NCBI RefSeq assembly: GCF_900115345.1
Contig: NZ_FOWC01000001.1
Span: forward strand, 1,674,001 to 1,738,000
DNA length: 64,000 nt
Reading direction: 5' to 3'
DNA from: Amycolatopsis rubida
GTDB lineage: Bacteria > Actinomycetota > Actinomycetes > Mycobacteriales > Pseudonocardiaceae
Part shown: piece after piece, positions 56,851 through 64,000 of the stretch
Numbering within the stretch: position 1 is the first letter of the stretch
Layout: every line of letters starts with the position of its first letter
Position numbers and translations under genes: made by a program
The notes under the pieces: model-generated
Databases searched by the model: none
Told to the model about the DNA's origin: nothing
The model's input: the letters and a program-made list of their open reading frames with translations, nothing else

Positions 56851-57141
56851 TTACCAACGGTCACGATCGCGCCGGCTCGCGGTCGCGGCGCTGACCAGCC
56901 GCAGCACGAGCAGCAGCACGATCGCGCCGAGGATGGCGACGCCGAAGCTCGGGAAATCGAACTCGAAGTGTTGCTGCTCACCGGTCGCGAGCCGGTAGAT
57001 GAAGCCGCCGAGGGCCGCTCCGACCACGCCGACCAGCACGCTGACCAGGCAGCCCTGCCGCTGCCGTTCCCGGCCGCCGACCACGAGGTTCGCGATCCAG
57101 CCGACCAGCGCGCCGAAGACGATCCACAGGATGATGCCCAT
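56851..57141 (-). CDS. GlsB/YeaQ/YmgE family stress-response membrane protein
   Basis: The 96-residue protein has three TM helices: IILWIVFGALVGWIANLVVGG near 3-23, VSVLVGVVGAALGGFIY near 33-49 and VAILGAIVLLLVLRLV near 68-83. The first loop GGRERQRQGC and the Gly-rich helices are typical of the transglycosylase-associated family. Members are induced by envelope or acid stress; the exact role is unclear. It is divergent from the ArsR-like gene. Confidence 0.88.
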   Translation of the reverse strand: MGIILWIVFGALVGWIANLVVGGRERQRQGCLVSVLVGVVGAALGGFIYRLATGEQQHFEFDFPSFGVAILGAIVLLLVLRLVSAATASRRDRDRW

Positions 57142-57165
57142 GCCCGCGAGGATACCTGCGGGCTA

Positions 57166-57200
57166 TTGTACAAGAGTTCTTGTACAACTACTCTTGTGCA
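57166..57200. promoter_or_regulatory. ArsR-type operator and leaderless promoter
   Basis: TTGTACAAGA (57166-57175) and its exact reverse complement TCTTGTACAA (57178-57187) flank GT, and a third copy TCTTGTGCA follows at 57192-57200. TTGTAC (57166-57171) and TACTCT (57189-57194), 17 bp apart, suit -35 and -10 boxes. Transcription would start at or next to the ATG at 57203, giving a leaderless message. Confidence 0.68.
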
Positions 57201-57202
57201 TC

Positions 57203-57748
57203 ATGGAGGTCCGTGATTCCCAGGTGCTGGCCGCGATGTCGCATCCGCTGCGCCGCCGCCTGCTGGACATGCTGAAACTCGACGGCCCGGCCACCGCGTC
57301 GGTGCTGGCGGAGAAAACCGGGCAGGCGGTGGGCAACGTGAGCCACCACCTCAAGGTGCTTTCCGGGGCAGGCTTGGTGGTCGAAGCGCCGGAGCTGGCA
57401 CGGGACCGGCGGGAACGGTGGTGGCGGCGTCCTTCGGGCACGTTGTCGTGGGCCACTTCGGACTTTGCCGGAGATCCGGTGGCGGAGGTCGCGGAGACGG
57501 TGAGCCTCGATCGGCAGATGACGTTGTCGCGGGGCTGGCTTTCGGAAATGGAGACGGCTCCGCAGGAATGGCGCGACGCGTGGTTCTCTTCCGATGCGTG
57601 GATGCGGTTGACGCCTGCGGAGCTGGCAGAGCTGAACGATCGGGTCTCCGCGCTGTTTGCGGAATTCGGTGCTAAGGCGGCAGCGGATCCTGCGACGGAA
57701 CGGGAGCCGGTCTTCGTGTTTGGGCGCGGTTTCAGAGCGCAGCCGTGA
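57203..57748 (+). CDS. ArsR-family winged-helix regulator
   Basis: The 181-residue protein has an ArsR/SmtB-like helix-turn-helix (VLAAMSHPLRRRLLDMLKLDGPATASVLAEKTGQAVGNVSHHLKVLSGAGLV, about 8-59) and a helical C-terminal extension without Cys metal sites, so it probably senses an organic ligand. No ribosome-binding site precedes the ATG. Its stop overlaps the MFS start as GTGA, so regulator and exporter are co-translated; the operator in its promoter implies autoregulation of both. Confidence 0.87.
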   Translation: MEVRDSQVLAAMSHPLRRRLLDMLKLDGPATASVLAEKTGQAVGNVSHHLKVLSGAGLVVEAPELARDRRERWWRRPSGTLSWATSDFAGDPVAEVAETVSLDRQMTLSRGWLSEMETAPQEWRDAWFSSDAWMRLTPAELAELNDRVSALFAEFGAKAAADPATEREPVFVFGRGFRAQP

Positions 57749-58983
57749 GGGGCACCGCGTTCCGTCTCTTGTGGACTGGACAGACGGTCAGCACGGTCGG
57801 CGGCGCGGTCGCCAGTGCGTCGGTTCCGTTGGTGGCTTTGCTGGTGCTGCATGCCTCAACGTTCGAGGTTGCTTCGCTGACTGCGGCGGCTTGGATTCCC
57901 TGGCTCGCGGTGGGTTTGCCTGCTGGTGCCTGGGTCGACCGGTGGCCTAAGCGGCGGGTGATGCTGGTCTGCGACGTCATCCAGATGGCAGCCTTCCTCG
58001 CGGTGCCTTTTTCGTGGGCTTTGGGTTTTCTTTCTTTTGCGATGCTGTTGGCCGCGGCTTTGCTCGGCGGCTTCGCCAAGGTGTTCTTTTCCCTTGCCTA
58101 TCGGGCTTTCCTTCCGTCTGTTGTGGACGATGCTGACTTGTTGGGGGCCAACGTCCGGCTCCAAGGCGCGGAATCGGCGGCACAAGTGGGCGGACCGGGT
58201 CTGGCCGGACTGCTGGCTTCGGCGTTCGGGCCGGTCAGCGGTGTAGTCGTGGATGCGTTGAGCTTCGGTTTTTCCGCACTGTGCCTGGGTTTCCTGCGCG
58301 CCGACGAGCCGCCTCCGCGCCCGCGAACACGTTTGCGCACCGAAATCGCCGAAGGAATGCGAATCGTGGCGCGGGACCCTTACCTGCGAGTCTTGGTCCT
58401 CTCCGGCGGGGTCGCGAACCTGGCCCTGAACGGCTTTTACGCGGTGGCAGTGGTCTTCCTGGTCGACGATCTGGGCCAGGGCCCGGGTGTCGTCGGACTT
58501 GTGCTCGCGCTGGCCGAGGTAGGCGGGGTGCTGGGCGCGACGCTGGTGAGCCGGGTCGCCCGACGGACCGGCACGGCTTGGGGTTTCCTGTGGTGCGAGG
58601 CGCTGGTGGCACCCGCGATGCTGCTCGGCCCGCTGGCCCGGCCTGGGTGGGGTTTGACACTGTTCGTCCTCGCCGGAGCGGGCATCGCGGCGGGCGTGGT
58701 GGGGTCGAACGTGCTGGGCGCGACCTTTCGGCAGCGGTACTGCCCGCGTCATCTCTACGGCCGGATCAGCGCGAGCTCGTCGATGGTCAACTACGGCACG
58801 ATCCCGCTGGGCGCCCTGGTGGGCGGAGCACTCGGGCAAGCGGCCGGGGTGCGGGTGGCGATGTTCGCGATGGTGGGCGTTCAGCTGGCGTCGCTGGGGG
58901 TGCTGCTGATGGGGCCGTTGCGACGGGAGCGGGACTTTCCCCAAGTCGTGCTTGCTGTGGACAACCCGCTGACGCAGAACTAA
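57745..58983 (+). CDS. MFS exporter (MFS_3, EntS-like)
   Basis: The 412-residue transporter has 12 predicted TM helices and starts FRLLWTGQTVSTVGGAVASASVPLVALLVL, as in the enterobactin-exporter-like MFS_3 group. Motif-A-like GAWVDRWPKRRVML is near 61 and a second loop EGMRIVARDPYLRVLVLSGG near 203. It is coupled to the ArsR-like regulator by a GTGA overlap, so it probably exports the compound that the regulator senses. Its first part (57745-58150) uses more T at third positions than the neighbours. Its stop overlaps moeA convergently. Confidence 0.87.
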   Translation: MRGTAFRLLWTGQTVSTVGGAVASASVPLVALLVLHASTFEVASLTAAAWIPWLAVGLPAGAWVDRWPKRRVMLVCDVIQMAAFLAVPFSWALGFLSFAMLLAAALLGGFAKVFFSLAYRAFLPSVVDDADLLGANVRLQGAESAAQVGGPGLAGLLASAFGPVSGVVVDALSFGFSALCLGFLRADEPPPRPRTRLRTEIAEGMRIVARDPYLRVLVLSGGVANLALNGFYAVAVVFLVDDLGQGPGVVGLVLALAEVGGVLGATLVSRVARRTGTAWGFLWCEALVAPAMLLGPLARPGWGLTLFVLAGAGIAAGVVGSNVLGATFRQRYCPRHLYGRISASSSMVNYGTIPLGALVGGALGQAAGVRVAMFAMVGVQLASLGVLLMGPLRRERDFPQVVLAVDNPLTQN

Positions 58984-60173
58984 AGCAGCAGCACCTCGAC
59001 CTCATCCCCCTCCGAAGCCGCCGAAACCTCCTCCGGCAGCACGATCAAGCAATTCGCCTGCGTAAACGCCGCCAGCAAATGCGACCCCGGCCCGCCGCGC
59101 GGCCCGACCACCCCGGTCACCTCGCCGAGCACCGGCGTGAAGAACCCCCGCCGGAACTGCCGCCGCCCAGCCGGGGAAGTCATGTCCTCGGTCAACCGGG
59201 CCCGCACCCGCCGGCGGTCCACGTCCGAATGGCCCATCGCCGACAGCACCGCCGGGCGCAGGAACGCTTCGAACGACACCAGCACACTCACCGGATTCCC
59301 CGGCAGCGTCACCACCGGCACGCCGTTCCACCGGCCGCATCCCTGCGGCCCGCCCGGTTGCATCGCGACTTTCCGGAATTCCACGCCTTGCCCGGTCAGC
59401 GCGTCCTTCACCACTTCGTACGCGCCCGCCGACACCCCGCCCGACGTGATCAGCAGGTCCGCCGACTCCAGCCGTGGTTCGATGATCTCGCGGAATTCCG
59501 CCACGTCGTCGACCACGCTGCGCACGACCTCGACCCGGCAGCCGAGCTCCCGCAGCGCCGCCGCCAGCATCACGCTGTTCGACTCGTAGATTTGCCCGTG
59601 CTGCAACGGGTTCGGGGCTTCCACCAGCTCCGTTCCGGTCGACACCACCAGCACCGACAGCGGCCGGTACACCGCCAACTCCGCCAAGCCGACCGCCGCG
59701 GCGAGGCCGAGGTGCGCATGGCTCAGCACCGTGCCCGCGTGCAGCGCCATGGTCCCCTCGGTGACATCCTCGCCACTCCGGCGGATGTGGTTGCCGACAG
59801 AGGCCGCGCGGGAGATCCGGACTTCCGAGGTGCCGCGGTCGGTGTCCTCGACCATCACGATCGCGTCCGCGCCCGGCGGCAGCGGCGCGCCGGTCATGAT
59901 CCGCTGAGCGGTACCCGGTTCGAGCGGTTCGACGTCGACCCGGCCCGCCGGGATGTCGTCGGCGACGGGGAGCGTCACCGGCACCTCGGCGACGTCCGCG
60001 GCGCGCACGGCGTACCCGTCCATCGCGGAGTTGTCGAACGGCGGCAGCGCCACCCCGGCGCGCACGTCGCGGGCCAGGACGAGCCCGGCCGCTTCGGCGA
60101 CTGGAACAGTACGAACGGGCGCGTGGCCGAGCAGTTCGGTCACGGTCTCGCGGTAGACGTCGACGGAGATCAC
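58980..60173 (-). CDS. moeA: molybdopterin molybdotransferase MoeA
   Basis: MoeA inserts molybdenum into adenylated molybdopterin. The 397-residue protein shows LPPFDNSAMDGYAVRAADV near 54-72, IMTGAPLPPGADAIVMVED near 99, VLVVSTGTELVE near 180 and the MPT-binding core LLITSGGVSAGAYEVVKDAL near 244, with TLPGNPVSVLVSFEAFLRP near 298. The GTG at 60173 is preferred, as GGGAGG lies 9 nt upstream; the in-frame ATG at 60182 would abut that site. moeA near psd-pssA is a common actinobacterial neighbourhood. Confidence 0.93.
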   Translation of the reverse strand: MISVDVYRETVTELLGHAPVRTVPVAEAAGLVLARDVRAGVALPPFDNSAMDGYAVRAADVAEVPVTLPVADDIPAGRVDVEPLEPGTAQRIMTGAPLPPGADAIVMVEDTDRGTSEVRISRAASVGNHIRRSGEDVTEGTMALHAGTVLSHAHLGLAAAVGLAELAVYRPLSVLVVSTGTELVEAPNPLQHGQIYESNSVMLAAALRELGCRVEVVRSVVDDVAEFREIIEPRLESADLLITSGGVSAGAYEVVKDALTGQGVEFRKVAMQPGGPQGCGRWNGVPVVTLPGNPVSVLVSFEAFLRPAVLSAMGHSDVDRRRVRARLTEDMTSPAGRRQFRRGFFTPVLGEVTGVVGPRGGPGSHLLAAFTQANCLIVLPEEVSAASEGDEVEVLLL

Positions 60174-60307
60174 GCGGACCATCCTCCCTCTTGCTGCCCG
60201 TCGTGCAACACTCTCCCGGCACAAGCCGGGGAGTACGGGGAGAATTCTGATGCAGTTTCGGGTCCGCAACCAGCCCGGGCGCGCCGCGCTCGCGACGCCC
60301 CGCTGAC

Positions 60308-60919
60308 ATGCGCGTCCACACCAGGCACACGCCGGGGTTCGGCGTCGCCCGCGTGCTGCTCGCCCCCGGCGAAGCCGTGCAGGCCGCCGCGGAATCGTTG
60401 CTGGCCAGCAGCTTCAACGTGGCCGAGACGAGCCAGAACCGCGGCCGCAAGGGCGGCCGCTCGGTGTTCACCGCGCCGGCCGACGGCGGCTGGGTCGACC
60501 TGGCCCCGCTCGGCCCTGGCGACGTCTACCCGCTCGAACTGACCGGATCCACCGGCTGGTCGGTGCACCGCGAGGGCGTCCTCGCCCGGCCGAGCACGGT
60601 CCGCGTCGACCAGAACTGGGCCCCGCTGCAGCAGTTGTTCGGCGCCGATTCCGGGTTTCTTGAGCACTACAGCGGCCGCGGCCCGCTCCTGCTCACCGCG
60701 CCCGGCCCGGTGGACTCGTTCGACCTCGGCCGCGGCGAGATCGTCACCGTGCGCCCGGACTATCTCCTCGCCTATCCCGACACCGTGCAATGCCGGTTGC
60801 GCGCACTCGATCCAAGCGGTCCGCAATCGCTGCGAACCGGCGAAGGACTCGTCCTCGATTTCGCCGGACCGGGAACCGTGCTCGTCCAATCGCGCAACCG
60901 GCGAGTGTCGCAGGCGTAA
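60308..60919 (+). CDS. AIM24 family protein
   Basis: The 203-residue beta-rich protein resembles the AIM24/TIGR00266-like fold: VARVLLAPGEAVQAAAESLLASS near 13, WVDLAPLGPGDVYPLEL near 62, a central VREGVLARPSTVRVDQNW-like segment, and GEGLVLDFAGPGTVLVQSRN near 177. Members are of unknown function. It starts 134 bp from moeA, divergently. A bulged hairpin with CCCGGC (60215-60220) and GCCGGG (60225-60230) lies in the gap. Confidence 0.82.
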   Translation: MRVHTRHTPGFGVARVLLAPGEAVQAAAESLLASSFNVAETSQNRGRKGGRSVFTAPADGGWVDLAPLGPGDVYPLELTGSTGWSVHREGVLARPSTVRVDQNWAPLQQLFGADSGFLEHYSGRGPLLLTAPGPVDSFDLGRGEIVTVRPDYLLAYPDTVQCRLRALDPSGPQSLRTGEGLVLDFAGPGTVLVQSRNRRVSQA

Positions 60920-61024
60920 GGGGAATCTGCCGATTACCCCATTGCCGGGAGCGCCGATTCCGGTAGCGTGAACTCCACTTCGCACGCTGATGGACAGCGG
61001 ATTCTTGTCCCGAGGGAGGGCGCC

Positions 61025-61228
61025 GTGGCAGTCGGCACCGTCAAGTGGTTCAACTCGGAAAAGGGCTACGGGTTCATCGAATCCCCCGAAGGTCCGGACG
61101 TCTTCGTCCACTATTCGGCCATCCAAGCCGACGGATTCCGCACCCTCGACGAGGGCGACCGCGTGGAGTTCGAAGTCCAGTCCGGCCGCGACGGCCGAAG
61201 CCAGGCCGCGGACGTCCGCAAGGTCTAG
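61025..61228 (+). CDS. csp: cold-shock domain protein
   Basis: The 67-residue CSD protein has both RNA-binding motifs: KGYGFI (RNP-1) near 13-18 and VFVHYS (RNP-2) near 26-31. The chain runs from [20 protein letters not shown] to [12 protein letters not shown]. It acts as an RNA chaperone. The start is a GTG at 61025, with GAGGGAGG (61013-61020) just upstream. Single-gene unit; the kinase follows 71 bp later. Confidence 0.95.
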   Translation: MAVGTVKWFNSEKGYGFIESPEGPDVFVHYSAIQADGFRTLDEGDRVEFEVQSGRDGRSQAADVRKV

Positions 61229-61299
61229 CGAGGCAGGTCCGCTGACCGGTTGGGCGAACCGGCAGTGGCAGCGGATACCGGCGCGTTAAGCTGCGCTGC

Positions 61300-63084
61300 G
61301 TGACAGGCGATGTGTCGGGGGACCTCACCGGTCGCCAGCTGGGCCACTACCGCATCGACTCGGTGCTCGGCAAGGGCGGCATGTCCGTGACCTACCAGGC
61401 CACGGACACGCGGCTCGGCCGCAAGGTGGCGCTGAAGGTCATCGGCGACCACCTCGGCGCGGACGCCGAGTTCCGCGAACGGTTCGTCGACGAGGCCCGC
61501 AACACCTCCGCGATCGACCACGCCAACGTCGTCCCGCTGTACGACTTCGGCGAACTCGACGGCATGCTCTACATCGCCATGCGGATGGTCGACGGCGGCG
61601 ACCTCGCCGGCCTCATGTCCGCGGGCCCGATCAGCCCGGCCCGCGCGCTCAGCCTGCTCGACCAGGTCGCCGACGCCCTCGACACGCTGCACAACCACGG
61701 CCTGGTGCACCTCGACGTCAAACCGGCCAACGTCCTCGTCACCAGCCGCGAGACCTCCCGCGAGCACGTCTACGTCGCCGACTTCGGCCTCACCCGCCGC
61801 GGAGCCACCGGCCACCGCACCCGCGGCGGCGACTTCCTCGGCTCGCCCACCTACGCCGCCCCGGAACACCTGCGCGGCGAACCGCTCGACGGCCGCACCG
61901 ACCAGTACGCCCTCACCTGCGTCCTGTTCGCCTGCCTGACCGGCAACCCGCCGTTCCGCGGCGACGTCCCCACCGTCATCAAGGGTCACCTCGGCGGAGA
62001 ACCGCCGTCGGTGGCGGGCGTGGTCGCGCTCCCGGCCGCCGTGGACGACGTGATCCGCAAGGGCATGGCGAAAAACCCCAGCGACCGCTACCCGAACTGC
62101 GTCGCGATGATCGCCGCGGCCAGGGTCGCGCTCGGGCCGCTCGCGACCTCGGACACCCCGCCGGGCCCCGCCCGGCCGAACGGACTTCCGGAGGCGGGCA
62201 TGCAGCAAGGACCTGGCGGACCGGGACCTGGCGGACCGGGCGGCCCTGCCGGTGGTCCAGCCGGACCTGGTGGACCTGGAGCTGGCGGTCCTGGTGGCCC
62301 GGGTGCCGGTGGTACTGGCGGACCCGGTGCCAGCGGCCCTGCCGGACCGAGCGGCCCTGCCGGGCCGGGCGCGTCGCCGGGCGGTCCCGGTGCCGCGGGG
62401 CAGGGCGCTCCCGGTACCGGCACGCCGGGCGCGGGCGTCCCCGGTGCCTGGGGTACTCCGCAGCAACCCGGCCAAGCGGGATACCCCGCCCAGGGCGGTT
62501 ACAGCGGTCCCGCCGGTTACGGCAACCAGCAGCCGCCCGGTTATCCAGCACAACCCGGCCAACCCGGCCAGCCCGGCCAGCCCGGCCAACCCGGCCAGCC
62601 CGGCCAGCCGCAATTCGGTCAGCCCGGCCAGCAGGGCTATCCCGGCCAGGCCCCGGCAGGCCCCCCGCCCGGCTACGGCTACCCGGGCCAGCAAGCACAG
62701 CAAGGCCCCCCGCCCGGCTACGGCGGTTACCCCAACCAGCCCGGCTACCCCGCCCAGCCTCACCAGCAGGGCCATCCGAACCAGGCCTTCGGCGACCCGA
62801 TGCGGCTGCGGCCGCCGTCCCCGGCAGGCAATGCGGGCGCGTTCGAAAAACAACCCAAGAGCGGCGGCCTGAAGTGGCTGTGGATCGCGCTGGGCGTACT
62901 CGTCGTGGCCGGACTCGTCGTCGGCGCGATCTTCCTTTTCAGCGGGGACGACAACGGCAACGGCGGGACCGCTCCGGCGTCCTCGGCTCCCAATATCCCG
63001 GTCGGTCCCGGCGGCTCGAAGCCGGCCGGCCCGTCGTCGCTGCGCCCGCCGCCGTCGTCGATCCACATCCAGCCGAGCCGCTGA
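61300..63084 (+). CDS. membrane Ser/Thr protein kinase with collagen-like linker
   Basis: The 594-residue protein has a kinase domain (about 15-275) with GKGGMS loop at 24-29, ATP Lys46 in VALK, DFG at 161-163 and [10 protein letters not shown] near 179. The catalytic loop reads HLDVKPAN (137-144), so the usual Arg of HRD is Leu. A linker (about 285-510) is built of [10 protein letters not shown] and PGQ repeats. One TM (about 528-547) and a short outer tail follow. A leaderless start is possible: TAAGCT lies 6 nt before the GTG and there is no ribosome-binding site. Confidence 0.9.
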   Translation: MTGDVSGDLTGRQLGHYRIDSVLGKGGMSVTYQATDTRLGRKVALKVIGDHLGADAEFRERFVDEARNTSAIDHANVVPLYDFGELDGMLYIAMRMVDGGDLAGLMSAGPISPARALSLLDQVADALDTLHNHGLVHLDVKPANVLVTSRETSREHVYVADFGLTRRGATGHRTRGGDFLGSPTYAAPEHLRGEPLDGRTDQYALTCVLFACLTGNPPFRGDVPTVIKGHLGGEPPSVAGVVALPAAVDDVIRKGMAKNPSDRYPNCVAMIAAARVALGPLATSDTPPGPARPNGLPEAGMQQGPGGPGPGGPGGPAGGPAGPGGPGAGGPGGPGAGGTGGPGASGPAGPSGPAGPGASPGGPGAAGQGAPGTGTPGAGVPGAWGTPQQPGQAGYPAQGGYSGPAGYGNQQPPGYPAQPGQPGQPGQPGQPGQPGQPQFGQPGQQGYPGQAPAGPPPGYGYPGQQAQQGPPPGYGGYPNQPGYPAQPHQQGHPNQAFGDPMRLRPPSPAGNAGAFEKQPKSGGLKWLWIALGVLVVAGLVVGAIFLFSGDDNGNGGTAPASSAPNIPVGPGGSKPAGPSSLRPPPSSIHIQPSR

Positions 63085-63130
63085 CCCGGCCGACCTGCCG
63101 CGGAAGTGCACCGACGCTGACCTGCGCTCC

Positions 63131-63156
63131 TTGCACTCGACCCCGGAGAGTGCTAA
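63131..63156. promoter_or_regulatory. CIRCE element 1, HrcA operator
   Basis: TTGCACTC (63131-63138), a 9-nt spacer and GAGTGCTAA (63148-63156) match the CIRCE pattern TTAGCACTC-N9-GAGTGCTAA. HrcA binding would repress groEL outside heat stress. Confidence 0.88.
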
Positions 63157-63164
63157 ACACGGCA

Positions 63165-63191
63165 TTGGCACTCGACGCCGTCGAGTGCTAG
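63165..63191. promoter_or_regulatory. CIRCE element 2, HrcA operator
   Basis: TTGGCACTC (63165-63173), a 9-nt spacer and GAGTGCTAG (63183-63191) form a second CIRCE-type inverted repeat, 34 bp downstream of the first and about 160 bp before the groEL start. Confidence 0.88.
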
Positions 63192-63239
63192 GCGAGCGGT
63201 CACCGACCGCCTGCCTGAAGGTCGGGACGGTGAGGCTGA

Positions 63240-64000
<761 letters not shown>

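Noticed and set aside
60215..60230. Hairpin between moeA and the AIM24 gene as a molybdenum-cofactor riboswitch
   Set aside because: It is a simple short stem without the conserved multi-helix layout of the Moco RNA.
62180..62780. Short tandem repeats that could suggest a CRISPR array
   Set aside because: They are in-frame GPGG and PGQ codon repeats of the kinase linker, without regular spacers.

Overview
The window comes from the chromosome of a high-GC actinomycete. Third codon positions are almost all G/C and GTG starts are common. Actinobacterial families are present: a mycothiol-dependent isomerase-like enzyme, DUF3263 next to LytR_C, an AfsR-type SARP, DasR with its dre operator, and an MmpS-like protein. 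The gene mix, plus a repeat whose translation contains an AWDAPN string, points to a Pseudonocardiaceae member, most likely Amycolatopsis; this assignment is inference. No rRNA, tRNA, CRISPR array, insertion sequence or prophage was seen.

1-6.6 kb: an epoxide-type (box) benzoate catabolic operon, boxC-boxB-benzoate CoA ligase-amidohydrolase, behind a promoter with a strong inverted repeat. BoxA and the semialdehyde dehydrogenase are not in the window. 6.6-13.4 kb: HxlR, ECF sigma and MarR regulators, a carboxylesterase pseudogene with four frameshifts, an M19 dipeptidase, a LapA-domain protein, and a close-packed Abi-alpha/DUF445/patatin-phospholipase trio reaching 16.5 kb. 16.5-20.1 kb: the complete ectoine/hydroxyectoine operon ectABCD with a palindrome in its leader and a 22-bp stem after it. 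20.2-28 kb: an AfsR-like regulator, an MmpS-like protein, an uncharacterised two-gene unit (a DUF6932-like protein plus an unknown protein), an OmpA-like protein with a small membrane partner, and an SGNH hydrolase.

28-37.6 kb: a DUF3159 protein, an amino-sugar unit (GlcNAc kinase, SIS protein, divergent DasR with a dre site), a drug exporter, a ProC-like reductase, a MarR/SDR divergon with a 24-bp perfect palindrome, and a threonine/serine dehydratase. 37.6-47.5 kb: the thiamine region, with thiE, riboswitch-thiOSG, a thiD paralogue, and riboswitch-thiC-thiD. A quinone oxidoreductase/TetR pair, a MarR and a secreted PI-PLC-like enzyme sit among these. 47.6-57 kb: def, DUF3263/LytR_C, a CDC48-like AAA+ ATPase with a degenerate first ATPase domain, a frameshifted dehalogenase-like hydrolase with its HxlR regulator, a nitroreductase/TetR pair, and pssA/psd for phosphatidylethanolamine. 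57-64 kb: an ArsR/MFS unit, moeA, AIM24, a cold-shock protein, a Ser/Thr kinase with a collagen-like linker, and groEL behind two CIRCE elements (cut by the window edge).

Two repeat families stand out. One is a palindrome found four times (10.5, 27.0, 40.5 and 49.4 kb). Three copies lie where converging genes end, and their arms show compensatory base changes. The other is a 32-nt composite hairpin block found twice at 35.3-35.6 kb. Most divergent regulator/target pairs carry clear palindromic operators, and two HxlR genes share the same GCTTG-N7-CAAGC box.
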